Position numbers and translations under genes: made by a program | In this document: positions 51,352-60,764 of the stretch, in pieces | Numbering within the stretch: position 1 is the first letter of the stretch | Layout of the letters: the number at the start of each line of letters is the position of its first letter | Notes under the pieces: model-generated | Databases searched by the model: none | Told to the model about the DNA's origin: nothing | Seen by the model: the letters and a program-made list of their open reading frames with translations, nothing else | DNA from: Streptomyces sp. NBC_01408 | GTDB taxonomy: Bacteria > Actinomycetota > Actinomycetes > Streptomycetales > Streptomycetaceae | DNA length: 64,000 nt | Direction: 5' to 3' | Assembly (NCBI RefSeq): GCF_026340255.1 | Contig: NZ_JAPEPJ010000002.1 | Location: 62,001 to 126,000 of the forward strand

Positions 51352-52199
51352 CCGTCCGCAAGAACCAGGCCGCCCTCACCCCCGAGGAGAGGCGCGCCTT
51401 CACCGCGGCCCTGCTGGAGCTCAAGCGCACCGGCAGCTACGACCGCTTCGTCACCACCCACAACGGCTTCATCATGGCCGACACCGACTCCGGCGACCGG
51501 GTCGGGCACCGCTCCCCCTCCTTCCTGCCCTGGCACCGGCGCTTCCTGCTGGAATTCGAGGCGGCGCTGCAGAAAGTGGACGCGAGCGTCGCGCTCCCCT
51601 ACTGGGACTGGACGACGGACAGAACCACCCGGGCCTCCCTCTGGGCCCCCGACTTCCTCGGCGGCACCGGCCGGGCCCGCGACGGGCAGGTCCTCGACGG
51701 GCCGTTCGCGTACGCGACGGGCAAGTGGGACATAGCCGTACGGGTGGACGGGCGCGCCTACCTGCGGCGCGCGCTCGGCGCCGGCGTGGCCCAGCTGCCG
51801 ACCAAGGCCGAGGTGGATGCCGTACTCGCCATGCCGGTCTACGACATGGCCCCCTGGAACAGCTCCTCGAACGGCTTCCGCAACCACCTGGAGGGCTGGC
51901 GCGGCGCCAACCTGCACAACCGGGTGCACGTGTGGGTCGGCGGGCAGATGGGGACCGGGGTGTCTCCCAACGACCCGGTGTTCTGGATGCACCACGCCTT
52001 TGTCGACAAGCTGTGGGCCGACTGGCAGACACGGCATCCGCAGTCCACGTACCTGCCCGGCGCGGGTACCCCGAACGTCGTGGACCTGCACGACACGATG
52101 CGGCCGTGGAACGACGTGACCCCGGCGGACATGCTGGACCACCGGAAGTTCTACACCTTCGACACCGAGCCGACCGCGGCCTCCGCGAGCCAGCGGTAG
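51348..52199 (+). CDS. melC2: Tyrosinase MelC2
   Basis: A 283-aa type-3 copper monophenol oxidase that makes melanin precursors from tyrosine. CuA ligands are H38, H54 and H63 ([18 protein letters not shown]). CuB ligands are H190, H194 and H216 ([13 protein letters not shown]). The numbering is identical to that of the well-studied Streptomyces enzymes. It has no signal peptide and is exported with MelC1. The last 49 bp overlap, tail to tail, the opposite-strand response-regulator gene. Confidence 0.97.
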   Translation: MTVRKNQAALTPEERRAFTAALLELKRTGSYDRFVTTHNGFIMADTDSGDRVGHRSPSFLPWHRRFLLEFEAALQKVDASVALPYWDWTTDRTTRASLWAPDFLGGTGRARDGQVLDGPFAYATGKWDIAVRVDGRAYLRRALGAGVAQLPTKAEVDAVLAMPVYDMAPWNSSSNGFRNHLEGWRGANLHNRVHVWVGGQMGTGVSPNDPVFWMHHAFVDKLWADWQTRHPQSTYLPGAGTPNVVDLHDTMRPWNDVTPADMLDHRKFYTFDTEPTAASASQR

Positions 52200-52912
52200 T
52201 GCAGTTCGGGGCGGCCGACCTGGCCGTACCGGGGGGTCCGGTCGGCACGTCCGGTGTCCACCAGGTGTTCCAGGTAGCGTCGGGCGGTGATCCGGGAGGT
52301 CCCGGCCGCCTCGGCCGTCCCGGCCGCGGTCAGGCCCTCGGGAGCCGCCCGCAGCAGGGCGGCGACCCGGTCCAGGGTCGGCGCGCTCAGCCCCTTGGGC
52401 AGCTCCGCGGGGCGGGGCGCCCGTAGCGCGGCCATCGCCCGGTCCACGTCGTCCTGCCCGGCCGCCTCGCCCGCCGCCGCGCGGAACTCGGCGTAGCGCA
52501 GCAGGCGTTCGCGCAGGGTCGGGAAGGCGAAGGGCTTCAGCACGTACTGGACCACGCCGAGGGAGACGCTCTCGCGGACCACGGCCAGGTCCCGCGCCGA
52601 GGTCACCACGATCACGTCCACGGGGTGTGCGGCGGCCCGCAGCCCGCGCGCGAAACGCAGCCCGTGCCCGTCGGGCAGGCCCAGGTCGAGCAGCAGCAGG
52701 TCCACCGGGGTCCGCTCCAGGGCGCGCGTGGCCTCGGCGAGCGAGTGGACGACGGCGACGGCGGTGAAGCCGGGCACCCGGCCGATGTACAGCGCGTGCG
52801 CGGCGGCGGCCACGGGGTCGTCCTCGACGACCAGCACCCGCACCTCGGGCGGGTCCGCCCGGTCGGCCCCGCGGACCGTACGCGCAGGGCCCGTCCCGCC
52901 CGTGGTGCTCAT
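52151..52912 (-). CDS. CitB/DcuR-type response regulator
   Basis: A 253-aa two-component regulator. The receiver domain has acidic pocket VVEDD (near 30), phosphoacceptor Asp in LLLLDLGLPDGHG, Thr/Ser in VIVVTSARD and Lys in VLKPFAFP. A C-terminal HTH of the CitB type follows (GLTAAGTAEAAGTSRITARRYLEHL). The ATG overlaps the sensor kinase stop by 4 bp. It probably activates the divergent dicarboxylate symporter at 54620. The coding end overlaps melC2 by 49 bp in antisense. Confidence 0.93.
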   Translation of the reverse strand: MSTTGGTGPARTVRGADRADPPEVRVLVVEDDPVAAAAHALYIGRVPGFTAVAVVHSLAEATRALERTPVDLLLLDLGLPDGHGLRFARGLRAAAHPVDVIVVTSARDLAVVRESVSLGVVQYVLKPFAFPTLRERLLRYAEFRAAAGEAAGQDDVDRAMAALRAPRPAELPKGLSAPTLDRVAALLRAAPEGLTAAGTAEAAGTSRITARRYLEHLVDTGRADRTPRYGQVGRPELHYRWLAEAAVGSVSKV

Positions 52913-54513
52913 GCGCGGACCTCCCGAGCCAGCGGCAGTCGTACGGTGAACTCGGCTCCCCCGCCCGGCACCCCCGCGGCCTCCGCGCTGCCCCCGTGAC
53001 GCTGGGCCACCTGCCGGACCAGAGCGAGGCCGAGGCCCCGCCCTTCCCCCTTTCCCGACCAGCCGCGCCGGAACACATCGGCCGCGGCCCCCTCGGGCAG
53101 CCCGGGGCCGTTGTCGGCGACGCGCAGCAGCAGCTCGTCGCCGTCGGGCCGGACGGTGACCGCGATCCGGCCGCCCGGGACGCCGGTGAGCGCGTCGACG
53201 GCGTTGTCGACGAGGTTGCCGAGCACGGTGACGAGGTCCCGGGCGGGCGGGATGCCGGGGCCGCCGTCGATGGCGCTGCTGTCCGGGGTGACGACCAGCT
53301 CGACCCCCCGCTCGTGCGCCTGGGCGGCCTTGCCGAGCAGGAGCGCCACCAGCACCGGCTCGCCCACGGCGGCGATCACCTCGTCGGTGAGGGCCTGGGC
53401 GAGTTCCAGTTCGGCCGTGGCGAAGTCCACCGCCTCCTGGGCCCGGCCGAGCTCGATGAGGGAAACCATGGTGTGCAGCCGGTTGGCCGCCTCGTGGGCC
53501 TGGGAGCGCAGGGCCTCGGTGAAGCCCCGCTCGTGGTCCAACTCGCCGGTGAGGACCTGGAGTTCGGTGTGGTCACGCAGGGTGATCACGGTGCCGCGGC
53601 GGCCGCCGCCCGCGACGGGCGAACTGCTGACGACGAGCACCCGGTCCGCGGTCAGGTGCACCTCGTCGGTCCGGGGCCGGTCGGCGAGCAGGGCTCCGGT
53701 GAGCGGCGCGGGCAGTCCCAGGTCGGCGACCGGGGTGCCGGTCATCTCGCCCTGGAGGCCCAGCAGTTCCCGTCCGGCGTCGTTGATCAGGGTGATCCTG
53801 CGCTGTCCGTCGAGCATCAGCAGCCCTTCGCGGACGCCGTGCAGGGCCGCCTGGTGGTAGTCGTACATCCGGCTGAGCTCGGCGGCGTTCATGCCGTGGG
53901 TGTGCCGGCGCAGCCGCGCGTTGACGATGTACGTGCCCAGGCCGCCGAGGGCGAGGGCGCCGGCCGCGACCCAGGCGAGGGCGGAGAGCTGCGCGGCCAG
54001 GCGGGCGCTGATCGCGCGGACGGTGATGCCGGCGCTGACCATGCCGACCACCTCGCCCCCGTCGGTGAGCGGGGTGACCACGCGGATCGAGGGGCCGAGG
54101 GTGCCGGTGTAGGTCTCGCTGAAGGTTTCGCCGCGCAGCGCGGGTGCGGTGTTGCCCAGGAAGCGCTCGCCGATCCGGCGCGGGTCGGGGTGGGTCCAGC
54201 GCCGTCCTGCCGGGTCCATGATCGTGACGAAGTCCACCCCCGAGTCCACGCGCACCTGCTCCGCGTACGGCTGGAGCGCGAGCGAGGGGTCGGTGCCGCG
54301 TACGGCCTCGCGTACGGCCTCCCGGACCGACGGGGAGTCGGCGACCGCGCGGGCCACGGCCCTGGCCTGGCGCCGGGCGGCGTCCTCGGCCTGGCCGCGC
54401 GCGGTGGCGTACGCGAAGACGGCGCAGCCCGCGACGACCAGGGCGACCAGCAGCACCTGCATGGCGAAGAGCTGGCCGGCGAGGCTACGGGGCGGCCGGG
54501 GCAAACGGAACAT
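52909..54513 (-). CDS. CitA/DcuS-type sensor histidine kinase
   Basis: A 534-aa membrane sensor. TM1 (LFAMQVLLVALVVAGCAVFAY) and TM2 (LSALAWVAAGALALGGLGTYIV) enclose an extracytoplasmic PAS/PDC-like domain (VDFVTIMDPAGRRWTHPDP, GTLGPSIRVVTPL) typical of C4-dicarboxylate/citrate sensing. A cytosolic PAS then leads to the SPOB/CitA-type phosphoacceptor His in LRSQAHEAANRLHTM. ATPase boxes are NLVDNAVDAL, VADNGPGLP and GRGLGLALV. The ATG at 54513 directly precedes TM1; a longer frame to 54618 lacks an RBS. It is divergent from dctA. Confidence 0.93.
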   Translation of the reverse strand: MFRLPRPPRSLAGQLFAMQVLLVALVVAGCAVFAYATARGQAEDAARRQARAVARAVADSPSVREAVREAVRGTDPSLALQPYAEQVRVDSGVDFVTIMDPAGRRWTHPDPRRIGERFLGNTAPALRGETFSETYTGTLGPSIRVVTPLTDGGEVVGMVSAGITVRAISARLAAQLSALAWVAAGALALGGLGTYIVNARLRRHTHGMNAAELSRMYDYHQAALHGVREGLLMLDGQRRITLINDAGRELLGLQGEMTGTPVADLGLPAPLTGALLADRPRTDEVHLTADRVLVVSSSPVAGGGRRGTVITLRDHTELQVLTGELDHERGFTEALRSQAHEAANRLHTMVSLIELGRAQEAVDFATAELELAQALTDEVIAAVGEPVLVALLLGKAAQAHERGVELVVTPDSSAIDGGPGIPPARDLVTVLGNLVDNAVDALTGVPGGRIAVTVRPDGDELLLRVADNGPGLPEGAAADVFRRGWSGKGEGRGLGLALVRQVAQRHGGSAEAAGVPGGGAEFTVRLPLAREVRA

Positions 54514-54619
54514 GGCGCTCAGTGTGCACCCGGCCGTGAACTCAATGAACGCAAGGGTGACCGGGGTCACAGCCTCGGGCGATGGTCCTCCCGGGACGTT
54601 TTCACCACCAGGAGGCACC

Positions 54620-56014
54620 GTGTCCGCGAGGCGCGACAGAACGCACTATCTCTACATCGCGGTGATCGCCGCAGTGGTCCTCGGCATCGCCGTGGGCTTC
54701 GCCGCCCCCGGCGTGGCCGTGGAGCTCAAGCCGCTGGGCACGGGCTTCGTCAACCTCATCAAGATGATGATCTCGCCGGTGATCTTCTGCACGATCGTGC
54801 TGGGCATCGGCTCGGTCCGCAAGGCCGCCAAGGTAGGGGCCGTGGGCGGACTCGCCCTCGGCTACTTCATGGTCATGTCCACGGTGGCACTGGCGATCGG
54901 CCTGCTGGTCGGCAACCTGCTGGAGCCGGGCAGCGGCCTGCACCTGACCGAGGCCGCCCGCAGCGCGGGCGAGGCGCAGGCCAAGGCGGGCGGGGCCGAG
55001 AGCACCCCGGAGTTCCTGCTCGGGATCATCCCGACCACCCTGGTGTCCGCCTTCACCGGGGGCGAGGTGCTCCAGACACTGCTGGTGGCGCTGCTGTGCG
55101 GGTTCGCGCTCCAAGCCATGGGAACGGCCGGCGAGCCGCTGCTGCGCGGGATCGGGCACGTGCAGAAGCTGGTGTTCCGGGTGCTCGCGATGATCATGTG
55201 GGTGGCGCCCGTGGGCGCGTTCGGGGCGATCGCGGCAGTGGTCGGGGCGACCGGCCTCGACGCGCTGAAATCCCTCGCCGTCATCATGATCGGCTTCTAC
55301 ACGACCTGTCTGCTGTTCGTGTTCGTGGTCCTGGGCACGCTGCTGCGGGTGTGTACGGGGGTCAGCGTGTTCGCACTGCTGCGCTACCTGGGCCGCGAGT
55401 TCCTGCTGATCCTGTCCACCTCCTCGTCGGAGTCGGCGCTGCCGCGGCTGATCGCGAAGATGGAGCACCTGGGCGTCTCGCGCCCGGTCACCGGCATCAC
55501 GGTGCCCACGGGCTACTCCTTCAACCTGGACGGGACCGCGATCTACCTGACGATGTCCTCGCTGTTCGTGGCGGAGGCCATGGGCAAGCCGCTCGCTCTG
55601 GGCGAGCAGATCTCACTGCTGCTCTTCATGATCATCGCTTCGAAGGGCGCCGCCGGGGTGACCGGCGCCGGACTTGCCACCCTCGCCGGAGGCCTCCAGT
55701 CCCACCGCCCGGAACTGGTGGACGGCGTCGGTCTGATCGTGGGCATCGACCGGTTCATGAGCGAGGCCCGCGCCCTGACGAACTTCGCGGGCAACGCGGT
55801 CGCGACGGTGCTCATCGGGACGTGGACGAAGGAGTTCGACCACGACCGGGCCACCGAAGTCCTCGCGGGACGCCTGCCGTTCGACGAGACGACGCTGGTC
55901 GACGACGGCCACGGCGGCGAGCCCGCCGGCGGACACGCCCCGGGCGGCGCCGCGGACAGGAGCGAGACCCTGCCGCTCCAGCCGGACGGCGACAAGGACG
56001 GCGTACGGGTGTAA
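54620..56014 (+). CDS. dctA: C4-dicarboxylate:cation symporter (DctA family)
   Basis: A 464-aa DAACS transporter importing succinate/fumarate/malate-type acids. The serine-rich loop is LSTSSSESALPRL, the substrate/ion motif is YSFNLDGTAIYLTMSS, hairpin 2 is SKGAAGVTGAG and the last signature is NFAGNAVATVL. GTG start with AGGAGG 4 nt upstream. The C-terminal 50 residues are a charged cytosolic tail. It starts 106 bp from the divergent CitA/CitB-type two-component operon, which presumably controls it. Confidence 0.94.
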   Translation: MSARRDRTHYLYIAVIAAVVLGIAVGFAAPGVAVELKPLGTGFVNLIKMMISPVIFCTIVLGIGSVRKAAKVGAVGGLALGYFMVMSTVALAIGLLVGNLLEPGSGLHLTEAARSAGEAQAKAGGAESTPEFLLGIIPTTLVSAFTGGEVLQTLLVALLCGFALQAMGTAGEPLLRGIGHVQKLVFRVLAMIMWVAPVGAFGAIAAVVGATGLDALKSLAVIMIGFYTTCLLFVFVVLGTLLRVCTGVSVFALLRYLGREFLLILSTSSSESALPRLIAKMEHLGVSRPVTGITVPTGYSFNLDGTAIYLTMSSLFVAEAMGKPLALGEQISLLLFMIIASKGAAGVTGAGLATLAGGLQSHRPELVDGVGLIVGIDRFMSEARALTNFAGNAVATVLIGTWTKEFDHDRATEVLAGRLPFDETTLVDDGHGGEPAGGHAPGGAADRSETLPLQPDGDKDGVRV

Positions 56015-56282
56015 GGGGCCTCCGGCGCCGATCCGCCGGACACCCCCGATCCGGAACGCCCGCACGGGCCGGCCGGGCAGGGCTCGCCCCCACGGTGCCC
56101 AGCCCGGCCGGACCCGGCACACACCCGCACAACTAACCCATACTCGGTGCCCGGCCACCGATAAACGAACCCCCGTGTTGTAAAAGGTACTTCCGCACCA
56201 GGCGTTGTGTCTGACATCTTGCGTCCACCACTCGTTTCGTACGGCCCGGTAGGTGCGACCCACCGGGTCACCGGAGGACGCA

Positions 56283-58085
56283 TTGATACCCCACATATCC
56301 AGCCGACCTCGACGTACCCTGGTGCTGGCCGCCGCACTCGGCGCCGCACTGACTTTCGGGGCTCCCGCCGCGCTCGCCGGCACCGCCCCGGTCTCCCCCT
56401 CCGCTCCCGCCCCGGCTCCCGCCGCCCAGGCCGCGGCGCCGACTTCCCAGAGTGCGACCTGGGTTGCCGGCACCCGCGCCTACCTCGTGATCAGCGCTCC
56501 CGGTGACAGCTCGGCGGTGCGCTCCGCCGTCGCCGCCAACGGCGGCACGGTCTTCGCGAACTACGACGCGATCGGCGTGATCGTCGCCCACTCGGCGTCC
56601 GGCTCCTTCGCCGCCACCATGCGCGGCGTGGGCGGCGTCCAGCAGGTCGGCGCCACCCGTACCTCGGACGTCCCGGCGGATGCCTACAACCCCGCGCTGC
56701 CCGCCAACCCGGCGCAGTCGACGACGCCTTCGGGCGAGCCGGTCCGCGTCGACATGACTCAGATCAAGGCCGACCAGGCCTGGGCGGTCACCACCGGCTC
56801 CGCCACCGTCAAGGTGGGCATCCTGGACACCGGCGTGGACGACCAGCACCAGGACCTCGCGCCGAACTTCAACGCCCAGGACTCCGCGTCCTGTGCGTAC
56901 GGCAAGGCGGACACCCGCGCCGGCTCCTGGCGGGACGTGGGCACCCACGGCACGCACGTGGCCGGCACCGTCGCGGCCGCCAAGAACGGCAAGGGCGTCA
57001 TCGGCGTGGCCCCGGGCGTGAAGATCTCCTCGGTCCGCATCGCGGAGCCCGGCTCCTCGCTCTTCTTCGCCGAGAACACCGTCTGCGGCTTCATGTGGGC
57101 CGGTGACCACGGCTTCAAGGTCACCAACAACAGTTATTACACGGACCCGTGGCAGTTCAACTGCCCGGACAACGCCGACCAGGCCGCGATCATCGAGGGC
57201 GTCAAGCGCGCCCAGGAGTACGCGGAGGGCAAGGGCTCGCTCCAGGTCGCGGCTGCCGGCAACTCCAACCTCGACCTGGCCAACAAGACGACCGACACCG
57301 AGAGCCCGAACGACTCGACCCCGGTCACCCGCACCATCACCAACGCCTGCCTGGACATCCCGACCGAGCTCCCGGGCGTGGTCACGGTCTCGGCGATGGG
57401 CACCACGGCCAAGGCCTCGTACTCCAACTACGGCCTCAACGTCGTCGACATCACCGCCCCCGGCGGCGACGCCACCGGCATCTACAGCACCCTGCCGGGC
57501 GGCAAGTACGGCAGCATGAGCGGTACGTCCATGGCCTCTCCGCACGTGGCCGGTGTGGCCGCGCTGCTGGCGAGCACCAACCCGGGCATCACCCCGGCGC
57601 AGCTGCGCGACAAGCTGGCCACCCAGGCCAACGACGTCGCCTGCCCGTCGGACAGCCGCTGCAAGGGCACCACCGCCAAGAACGGCTTCTTCGGCGAGGG
57701 CCAGACCGACGCCCTCAAGGCCGTCGGCGCCACCCCGCCTCCCGGCAAGTACTTCGAGAACCTCGGTGACTTCGCCATCGGCGACAACACCACCGTGGAG
57801 AGCCCCCTCACCGTCAGCGGGGTGACCGGCAACGCCCCGGCCACCCTCAAGGTGGGCGTGAACATCGTGCACACCTACACCGGTGACCTGAAGGTGGACC
57901 TCCTGGCCCCCGACGGCACCGTCTACACCGTGCACAACAGGGCCGGCGGCAGCGCCGACAACATCAACCAGGTCTTCACCGTCAACGCCTCCTCCGAGGT
58001 CGCGAACGGCACCTGGAAGCTCCGCGTGAACGACAACGCGGGCGGCGACACCGGCAAGATCGACTCCTGGAACCTGACCTTCTAG
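56283..58085 (+). CDS. Secreted S8 subtilase with P-domain (convertase-like)
   Basis: A 600-aa secreted protease. A TTG at 56283 has GGAGG 5 nt upstream and leads straight into a signal peptide (SRPRRTLVLAAALGAALTFG). The inhibitor-like propeptide spans about 60-130. The triad is Asp in VGILDTGVDDQHQ, His in THGTHVAGTV and Ser in SGTSMASPHVAG. The C-terminal ~120 residues are a P/proprotein-convertase domain (TYTGDLKVDLLAPDGT, GTWKLRVND, GKIDSWNL). An in-frame ATG at 56253 is farther from any RBS. Role: extracellular proteolysis or processing. Confidence 0.94.
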   Translation: MIPHISSRPRRTLVLAAALGAALTFGAPAALAGTAPVSPSAPAPAPAAQAAAPTSQSATWVAGTRAYLVISAPGDSSAVRSAVAANGGTVFANYDAIGVIVAHSASGSFAATMRGVGGVQQVGATRTSDVPADAYNPALPANPAQSTTPSGEPVRVDMTQIKADQAWAVTTGSATVKVGILDTGVDDQHQDLAPNFNAQDSASCAYGKADTRAGSWRDVGTHGTHVAGTVAAAKNGKGVIGVAPGVKISSVRIAEPGSSLFFAENTVCGFMWAGDHGFKVTNNSYYTDPWQFNCPDNADQAAIIEGVKRAQEYAEGKGSLQVAAAGNSNLDLANKTTDTESPNDSTPVTRTITNACLDIPTELPGVVTVSAMGTTAKASYSNYGLNVVDITAPGGDATGIYSTLPGGKYGSMSGTSMASPHVAGVAALLASTNPGITPAQLRDKLATQANDVACPSDSRCKGTTAKNGFFGEGQTDALKAVGATPPPGKYFENLGDFAIGDNTTVESPLTVSGVTGNAPATLKVGVNIVHTYTGDLKVDLLAPDGTVYTVHNRAGGSADNINQVFTVNASSEVANGTWKLRVNDNAGGDTGKIDSWNLTF

Positions 58086-58103
58086 CAGGTCCGGCACCAA
58101 CGG

Positions 58104-58140
58104 CAGGGCCATCGGGGAGGACCTCTCCCCGGTGGCCCTG
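58104..58140. terminator. Bidirectional terminator
   Basis: CAGGGCCATCGGGGA pairs with TCCCCGGTGGCCCTG (one G-U) around a 7-nt loop, between the convergent subtilase and 2Fe-2S protein genes. Confidence 0.8.
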
Positions 58141-58145
58141 TGCCG

Positions 58146-58826
58146 TCAGCGGGTCCGCAGTACGCAGTCCCCGCAGAGGCCGCCGCCGGGCACCTTGTAG
58201 TAGAGGCAGCAGCTGCGCCGTACGAAGGCCACCCCGAGCCCCGGTTCGTGGACGAAGGTGCCGGTGCCGGCCAGGGCGCCGCCCTCGGCCAGCAGGGCTG
58301 CCGCCAGGGCCACGGCCGTGTCCCCCTCGACCCTGTCGATCAGCACCCGCAGGGATCCGACCAGCCCCGACGCGGCATTGCCCCGCAGCACCTTCGGCGA
58401 CACCCCGAACCTCTCCCGCAGGCCCGCGTCGAGCACGGCCAGGTTCCCCAGCACGTTCTCGCCGAGCCGCTCGGCCGCGAGGTCCACGGGGTCGGGCAGC
58501 CAGAGCTCCAGCGAGCCCGCGGCGGGCAGCCGCCACCAGACCCGGTCGGCGGACAGGTCCGGCACCCGCCCGCCCAGCGCGGCGCAGCCCAGCCCCAGCG
58601 ACCACAGCCGGGAGGCGATCCCGAGCTGCGCGGTGGAGGCGGCCACGCGCCCCGGGCCGGTGCCGAGCCGCCGCCCCACCTCGGCGACGTACGGCTCCAG
58701 CTGCTCCCCGTAGAGCGAGGCCAGTGGCCGGAAACCGGGGCCGGGCGGCTCCTTTCCGCAGGGCGCGGTGAAGAAGGGGCCGACAGCGGCCAGTTGCCGC
58801 AGCACGTCGGCCGTCACGAAGTCCAT
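58146..58826 (-). CDS. FhuF-like (2Fe-2S) ferric-siderophore reductase-type protein
   Basis: A 226-aa protein ending in the FhuF-type cluster motif RRSCCLYYKVPGGGLCGDCVLR (C-C-x10-C-x2-C), which binds a 2Fe-2S centre. The preceding part matches the IucA/FhuF-like scaffold (GASRLWSLGLGCAALGG-like segment, DLAAERLGENVLGNL). Family members reduce ferric siderophores after import. No siderophore transporter is adjacent, so the partner is unknown. Confidence 0.88.
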   Translation of the reverse strand: MDFVTADVLRQLAAVGPFFTAPCGKEPPGPGFRPLASLYGEQLEPYVAEVGRRLGTGPGRVAASTAQLGIASRLWSLGLGCAALGGRVPDLSADRVWWRLPAAGSLELWLPDPVDLAAERLGENVLGNLAVLDAGLRERFGVSPKVLRGNAASGLVGSLRVLIDRVEGDTAVALAAALLAEGGALAGTGTFVHEPGLGVAFVRRSCCLYYKVPGGGLCGDCVLRTR

Positions 58827-58895
58827 GGCCGCATGATCTCAGGTGCCGGCCGACGGGCAACGGGCGACGGCCGGCCCCGTGGCGACGCCGCACGG

Positions 58896-59696
58896 TCAGA
58901 GTCCGGCGAGGAAGCCCAGCAGCGCCCGGTTGAAGGCCTCCGGCTGCTCCACCCCCGGCAGGTGACCGGCCCGCTCGATGACGGCGAGGACCGAGTGCGG
59001 CATCAGCGCGTGCAGGGCCTCCGCCTCGACGACCGGGGTGTAGACGTCGTCCGCGCCGACCAGCACCAGGCAGGGCTCGGTGGCCCCGGCGAGCACCGGC
59101 CGGTAGTCGGGGCGCTCGGCGCGGCCGCGCAGCGCGGCGGCGGCGCCCTCGGGGTCGGTGGCCCGCATCATGGCGCCGACGCGGGCCGCGGCCTCCGGCA
59201 TCCCGCTCACGTTGTAGGGCGCCAGCATCTTGTCGATGACCTCTTCGGCGTACGGCGCCATGCCCTCGGCGAGCAGCCGCTCGGCAAGCTCGCGGCGGAA
59301 TTGCTTCCCGTCCTCACTCTCCGGAACGGGGGAGGTGTCCGAGAGTACGAGGGCCCGTACCAGACCCGGGTGGCGCAGCCTCGTCTCCATTGCGATCTGC
59401 CCGCCCATGGACACTCCGCCGACGACAGCTTGTTCGATTCCCAGGCGGCCGAGGAGAGCGGCGAGATCGTCCGCGAGGTCGGCCAGCAGCACCACTCCCG
59501 GCCGCACCGGGCTTTCCCCGTATCCCCGCAGGTCAGGGGCGATCACACGGTAGCCGGCAGCCGTCAGGGCGGCCGTCTGGGGGGCCCACATCGTGCGGTT
59601 GAACGGATGTCCGTGGATCAGGATTACGGGTGCCCCGTCGCGGGGACCGAAGTCGTCGAAAATCAGTGGCGCGTCATTGCCAAATTGGGGGTTCAT
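58896..59696 (-). CDS. Alpha/beta hydrolase
   Basis: A 266-aa hydrolase with oxyanion loop ILIHGHPFNRTMW, nucleophile elbow GGVSMGG, acid in VGADDVYTP and His in AGHLPGVEQP. A small lid lies between strands 6 and 7. It resembles 3-oxoadipate enol-lactonase/proline iminopeptidase-like enzymes; the substrate is unknown. No signal peptide is present, and it is transcribed alone. Confidence 0.9.
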   Translation of the reverse strand: MNPQFGNDAPLIFDDFGPRDGAPVILIHGHPFNRTMWAPQTAALTAAGYRVIAPDLRGYGESPVRPGVVLLADLADDLAALLGRLGIEQAVVGGVSMGGQIAMETRLRHPGLVRALVLSDTSPVPESEDGKQFRRELAERLLAEGMAPYAEEVIDKMLAPYNVSGMPEAAARVGAMMRATDPEGAAAALRGRAERPDYRPVLAGATEPCLVLVGADDVYTPVVEAEALHALMPHSVLAVIERAGHLPGVEQPEAFNRALLGFLAGL

Positions 59697-59836
59697 GAGA
59701 GGACTCTAAGGAGCTACATTGAGCCACTCGCGTTCACCTGACCGCCTGTTGCCTTTCACTCGTGTTTTGCACGGGGGGCGACGTCAGAAACGCAGACTGT
59801 GCAACCACCCCACCGCCCAGAAGGACCGAAGGCTCC

Positions 59837-60523
59837 GTGCCCGTACCCGTACTCCTCGCCGGCCGCACCGTGCGGCTTGAGCCCCTCGCCCCCCACCACA
59901 CCGAGGCCCTGGCCGTGGCCGGGGCCGAGGATCGTACGACTTACGCCTTCACTCCCGTACCCCACGGCGTGCAGGCGTCCCACGAGTACATCGACCGTGC
60001 CCTCGCCGATCAGGCGGCGGGTCGAACGGTCCCGTTCGCGGTGGTCAGAGCCACCGACGGCCGGGTCGTCGGTTCGACCCGGTTCCTGGAGCTCGACTAC
60101 TGGCAGGGGCCGCTGGTGTGGCCCGCCGTGCCGGGGGTCCCGTTCGGCGATCCGGCGACGGCGATCCCCGATGCCGCCGAGATCGGCAACACCTGGCTGT
60201 CCCCGAGCGCCCAGGGCACCGGCATCAACACCGAGGCGAAGCTGCTCATGCTCCGCCATGCCTTCGAAACCTGGGGGGTGCGGCGCATCTCGCTGCGCGC
60301 CGACGCCCGCAACGGACGGTCCCGGGCCGCGATGGAACGACTGGGCTTCACCAGCGAGGGGGTCCGCCGGGCCCATTCGCGAGGGCTGGACGGCGCGGTC
60401 CGCAGCACCGCCTTCTACTCGGTCCTCGACGAGGAGTGGCCGGCCGTACGGTCGATCATCGAGCTGAGGCTGTCGGCCGGCGCGCAGCGCAAGCGGCGCC
60501 GACGGACCCTGATCCCCGCCTAG
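59837..60523 (+). CDS. GNAT-family N-acetyltransferase (RimJ/RimL-like)
   Basis: A 228-aa acetyltransferase. RTVRLEPLAPHHTEAL is the usual start of the RimL-type GNATs. The CoA-binding region is TWLSPSAQGTGINTEAKLL, and the C-terminal beta bulge is RISLRADARNGRSRAAMERLGF. GTG start with GAAGG about 5 nt upstream; a longer ATG frame from 59762 adds non-conserved residues. It is followed by a strong terminator. Confidence 0.9.
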   Translation: MPVPVLLAGRTVRLEPLAPHHTEALAVAGAEDRTTYAFTPVPHGVQASHEYIDRALADQAAGRTVPFAVVRATDGRVVGSTRFLELDYWQGPLVWPAVPGVPFGDPATAIPDAAEIGNTWLSPSAQGTGINTEAKLLMLRHAFETWGVRRISLRADARNGRSRAAMERLGFTSEGVRRAHSRGLDGAVRSTAFYSVLDEEWPAVRSIIELRLSAGAQRKRRRRTLIPA

Positions 60524-60561
60524 TTCCCGGTCTGCCGGCCGGGCGTAACGGTACTTCTCCC

Positions 60562-60612
60562 GCGGCCCCCGTTCCGGTCGTCCTCCACCGAGGACGGCCG
60601 GGCGGGGGCCGC
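60562..60612 (+). terminator. Terminator after the acetyltransferase gene
   Basis: GCGGCCCCCG (60562-60571) pairs with CGGGGGCCGC (60603-60612). The interior CGTCCTC/GAGGACG extends the stem. Confidence 0.8.
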
Positions 60613-60764
60613 TGCCGTGCAGCGGCAACGGTCTCCCCTAGGGCACCCCAAGAAAAGGAAAAATGGGGAACCCTGGCATCCTTTCGTTCATCCTTCGAAC
60701 GGAAGGATCACGCACTCAGACCACCCGCCCCATCGGGGCAGCACCAGCCGGAGAGCCACCGCAC

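Noticed and set aside
51267..53078. 603-codon minus-strand frame across melC2 and the response regulator
   Set aside because: It is an out-of-phase shadow of the two real genes with no homologous domain.
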